From NCBI RefSeq assembly GCF_030687535.1, contig NZ_CP117437.1, positions 124,001 to 188,000 on the forward strand: DNA of 64,000 bases. The letters run 5' to 3'. The notes under the pieces are model-generated. The model searched no databases. It was not told the DNA's origin and saw only the letters and a program-made list of their open reading frames with translations. This document shows, one piece after another, positions 62,377-64,000 of the stretch. Positions within the stretch are counted from its first letter, which is position 1, and each line of letters opens with the position of its first letter. This DNA comes from Pseudomonas sp. FP2335 (lineage in GTDB: Bacteria; Pseudomonadota; Gammaproteobacteria; Pseudomonadales; Pseudomonadaceae). Made by a program: the position numbers and the translations under genes.

Positions 62377-62859
62377 ATGAAACTGGTCAGAACTCGCCAA
62401 AACACCGTGATGTGGATCGTCGACGTGGTGCTGACCCTGGCCGCCTGGGCCGGGTTGATCTGGCTGCTGGCACGCGGGATCGGCGCGATGCTCGAGACCC
62501 ACGGCGGGCCGCGCATCGAGGCGCCCATCTTTGCGGCGCTCAACACCTTGCAGATCTATCTGTGGATCGCGCTGTTCAATGCGCTGATCCTGGTCACCTG
62601 GGCGCGCTACCAGCAACGCAAAGGCCGCAAATTCGCCCAGCGCCGCGCCGAGGCCAACGCGCTCAGCGACACGCACCTCAGCGAGAGCTTCAAGCTCGGC
62701 GCGGGTGATCTGGAACAACTGCGCAAACCCGGTGTGCTGGTGATCCACAACGACGAAGAGGGCGGTGTGGAAGAAGTGAAATCCCACGTCTCTCGCGACG
62801 TGGAAAAACCCACATTGACCCTGGTGCCCGACCAGGATCGCAACAAAGACGCCAGTTGA
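62377..62859 (+). CDS. pgaD: PgaD, accessory subunit of PNAG synthase
   Basis: 160 residues with two transmembrane segments (about 14-34 and 60-82), VDVVLTLAAWAGLIWLLARG in the first, then a charged cytoplasmic tail. GAGGAGG precedes the ATG at 62377, which is 2 bp after the pgaC stop. In E. coli PgaD binds PgaC and responds to c-di-GMP. Sequence conservation in PgaD is low, so the call leans on position and topology. Confidence 0.88.
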   Translation: MKLVRTRQNTVMWIVDVVLTLAAWAGLIWLLARGIGAMLETHGGPRIEAPIFAALNTLQIYLWIALFNALILVTWARYQQRKGRKFAQRRAEANALSDTHLSESFKLGAGDLEQLRKPGVLVIHNDEEGGVEEVKSHVSRDVEKPTLTLVPDQDRNKDAS

Positions 62860-62868
62860 TCTAAGCCC

Positions 62869-62999
62869 GTAGTGAGCGGGCTTGCCCGCGCTGGGCGGCG
62901 CAGCCGCCCCAGGTCCAGACACCTCGGTCTTTCTGAAACACCGCAGCGTCCCGTTTGGGGCGGCTGCGCCGCCCAGCGCGGGGCAAGCCCGCTCACTAC
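62869..62999. repeat. REPIN, second copy of the 131-bp type
   Basis: Same length (131 bp) and ends (GTAGTGAGCGGGCTTGCCCG and complement) as the element at 34671-34801, with a few differences in the middle (for example GCGGCGCAGCC instead of GGGGCGAAGCC). It follows the pgaD stop by 9 bp and may protect or stop the operon transcript. Confidence 0.87.
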
Positions 63000-63473
63000 A
63001 GTCCCGTTAGGTTTCTGGCTTATTTGTCGGGGTTCATTCTGGATTTCGGCAAGGCGACCTAGATCAGGCCATAGCCAAACCTCCTCAAAGCGGCCCTCTG
63101 GCCCAGTGCTCAGTCGCTTGACCGCTCAGGTGAGGCAGAACCTCACGCGCCGTGTCTGCGACCCCGTTCACAAACCCAGCTCCCACCTCTACACCATTTG
63201 AACATTTCGTTTATCCCGGGGTCTCTACCCCGCCCACCCACACGCGGTCGGGCTGCATGGACTGCAGCGTTTTCAAATGACATTAAGGATTGATGTGAAC
63301 CTCTCCCCTCTATTCCCCTGCCTGCCACCGCCCCTTGCGGTGCGTCTTCGTGCGCCTGGGTTTTAGGCGGGCACCTGGGGGGAATGCACGCGGATCAATT
63401 GATCCATTCACTCGTTTTACCTACTGCCGTCGGGCGTATTGGCGGCAATGACCCGTAGTTCATGGAGTTAGAA
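63000..63473 (+). promoter_or_regulatory. intergenic region upstream of autotransporter-like gene
   Basis: 474 bp without a gene. It contains the perfect 14-bp palindrome GGATCAATTGATCC at 63392-63405, about 70 bp before the ATG and so a possible operator, and a GGAG Shine-Dalgarno site at 63464-63467. The rest shows nothing I can support. Confidence 0.35.
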
Positions 63474-64000
63474 ATGAAGCGCAAGCCGTTCCAGAAAACC
63501 CTGTTGGCCCTCATGGTCGGCGCGATCAGCACCCAGCTGCTGGCCGTGGAGTTCGACCTGGGGCAGGGCAAGAATATTTGGGCCAGTGAGACCTTCAATG
63601 AGCCTGTGACCATCACCGGGCAGCTCTCCCAAGTGGTCGACCCCAGCACTACCCTGCCAGCGGGCCTGGGCTTTACCGATACCCACATCCAGGGTTCGCT
63701 GATCAACCGCGCCGACATTACGTTAGACTCGCAAGGCAAAACGATCCGTGCGATGGCCATCGACCCGATGTACTGGACCGGCCCGAACAACCTGCCCCCC
63801 AGCACCATCACGGGGGATGTGATTCAGGCCGGTAATATCCTGATGAGCCATGGCGGTTATGAAGGGCTGGAGATCGGTGACGCGACCATTGGCGGCAGTG
63901 TGATCAACTCGGGCACGATCCGCTCGACGGCGCCGCTGCCGAATGCACCGACGCTGGGTTTCGTGGGCGGTGGCGAAGGCATTTACCTGCACGGCACCAC
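63474..64000 (+). CDS. autotransporter-like secreted protein, 5' part only
   Basis: About 175 residues are present and the frame is open at the window end. A Sec signal peptide (MKRKPFQKTLLALMVGAIS, cut near LLAVEF) is followed by beta-strand-rich passenger-like sequence with repeated NRADITLDSQGKTI / INSGTIRSTA turns, typical of parallel-beta-helix autotransporter passengers. The C-terminal barrel would lie outside the window, so the class is inferred. Not visibly linked to the pga operon. Confidence 0.7.
   Translation, partial: MKRKPFQKTLLALMVGAISTQLLAVEFDLGQGKNIWASETFNEPVTITGQLSQVVDPSTTLPAGLGFTDTHIQGSLINRADITLDSQGKTIRAMAIDPMYWTGPNNLPPSTITGDVIQAGNILMSHGGYEGLEIGDATIGGSVINSGTIRSTAPLPNAPTLGFVGGGEGIYLHGT

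Overview
The window reads as chromosomal DNA of a fluorescent-group Pseudomonas. This rests on high GC, REPIN-type paired palindromes with cores such as GTGGGAGCGGGCTTGC, a PctA-like chemoreceptor, two FecI/FecR/TonB-receptor iron-signalling sets, a pvf/mgo diazeniumdiolate-signal operon and a pgaABCD exopolysaccharide operon. No tRNA, rRNA, CRISPR array, insertion sequence or prophage was found.

Left part (1-25.9 kb). A leftward Fur-box/ECF sigma/FecR/TonB-receptor cassette (receptor cut by the window edge) is followed by a rightward chemoreceptor with an atypical ligand pocket. Then comes a leftward four-gene pvfABCD (mgoBCAD) operon: haem-oxygenase-like protein, AurF-type diiron N-oxygenase, A-T-R NRPS and SRPBCC protein. 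A GntR gene is divergent from a TauD-type dioxygenase plus ABC importer cassette. A LysR gene and a REPIN precede a tripartite MFS/MFP/OMF efflux operon, whose last codon overlaps the Fur box of a second, complete ECF/FecR/TonB-receptor set.

Middle part (26-47.7 kb). After a small membrane protein and a leftward periplasmic pair (DUF3142 protein and a 721-residue secreted protein), there is a large unusual surface/secretion locus. Three coupled genes encode a periplasmic adaptor, a GAF-like/HlyD fusion, and a PqqD-like/M50 metalloprotease/HlyD fusion. Next are an acetyltransferase, a reversed pair (DUF6916 protein and phage-collar-like protein), a GT39-like membrane glycosyltransferase, a sulfotransferase, a 2624-residue protein with an N-terminal LEPRMLFDGA motif, a DUF4347 domain and 18 Ig-like repeats of about 102 residues, and a TolC-like lipoprotein. 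No ABC ATPase and no Sec signal on the giant protein are visible. I propose this as a candidate poorly described secretion system in which the PqqD-like/M50/HlyD protein recognises and processes the LEPR-type N terminus.

Right part (47.7-64 kb). A DUF2789 gene and a broken Fic-family remnant are followed by a MarR-controlled FUSC/DUF1656/HlyD/OMF efflux operon, a two-helix membrane protein of unknown function, a YdgA/DUF945 protein, the complete pgaABCD operon for poly-beta-1,6-N-acetylglucosamine, a REPIN nearly matching the one at 34.7 kb, and the start of an autotransporter-like protein that runs off the window.

Start sites were chosen from Shine-Dalgarno matches, ATGA-type overlaps and signal peptides. 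Family assignments come from motif reading without database searches.
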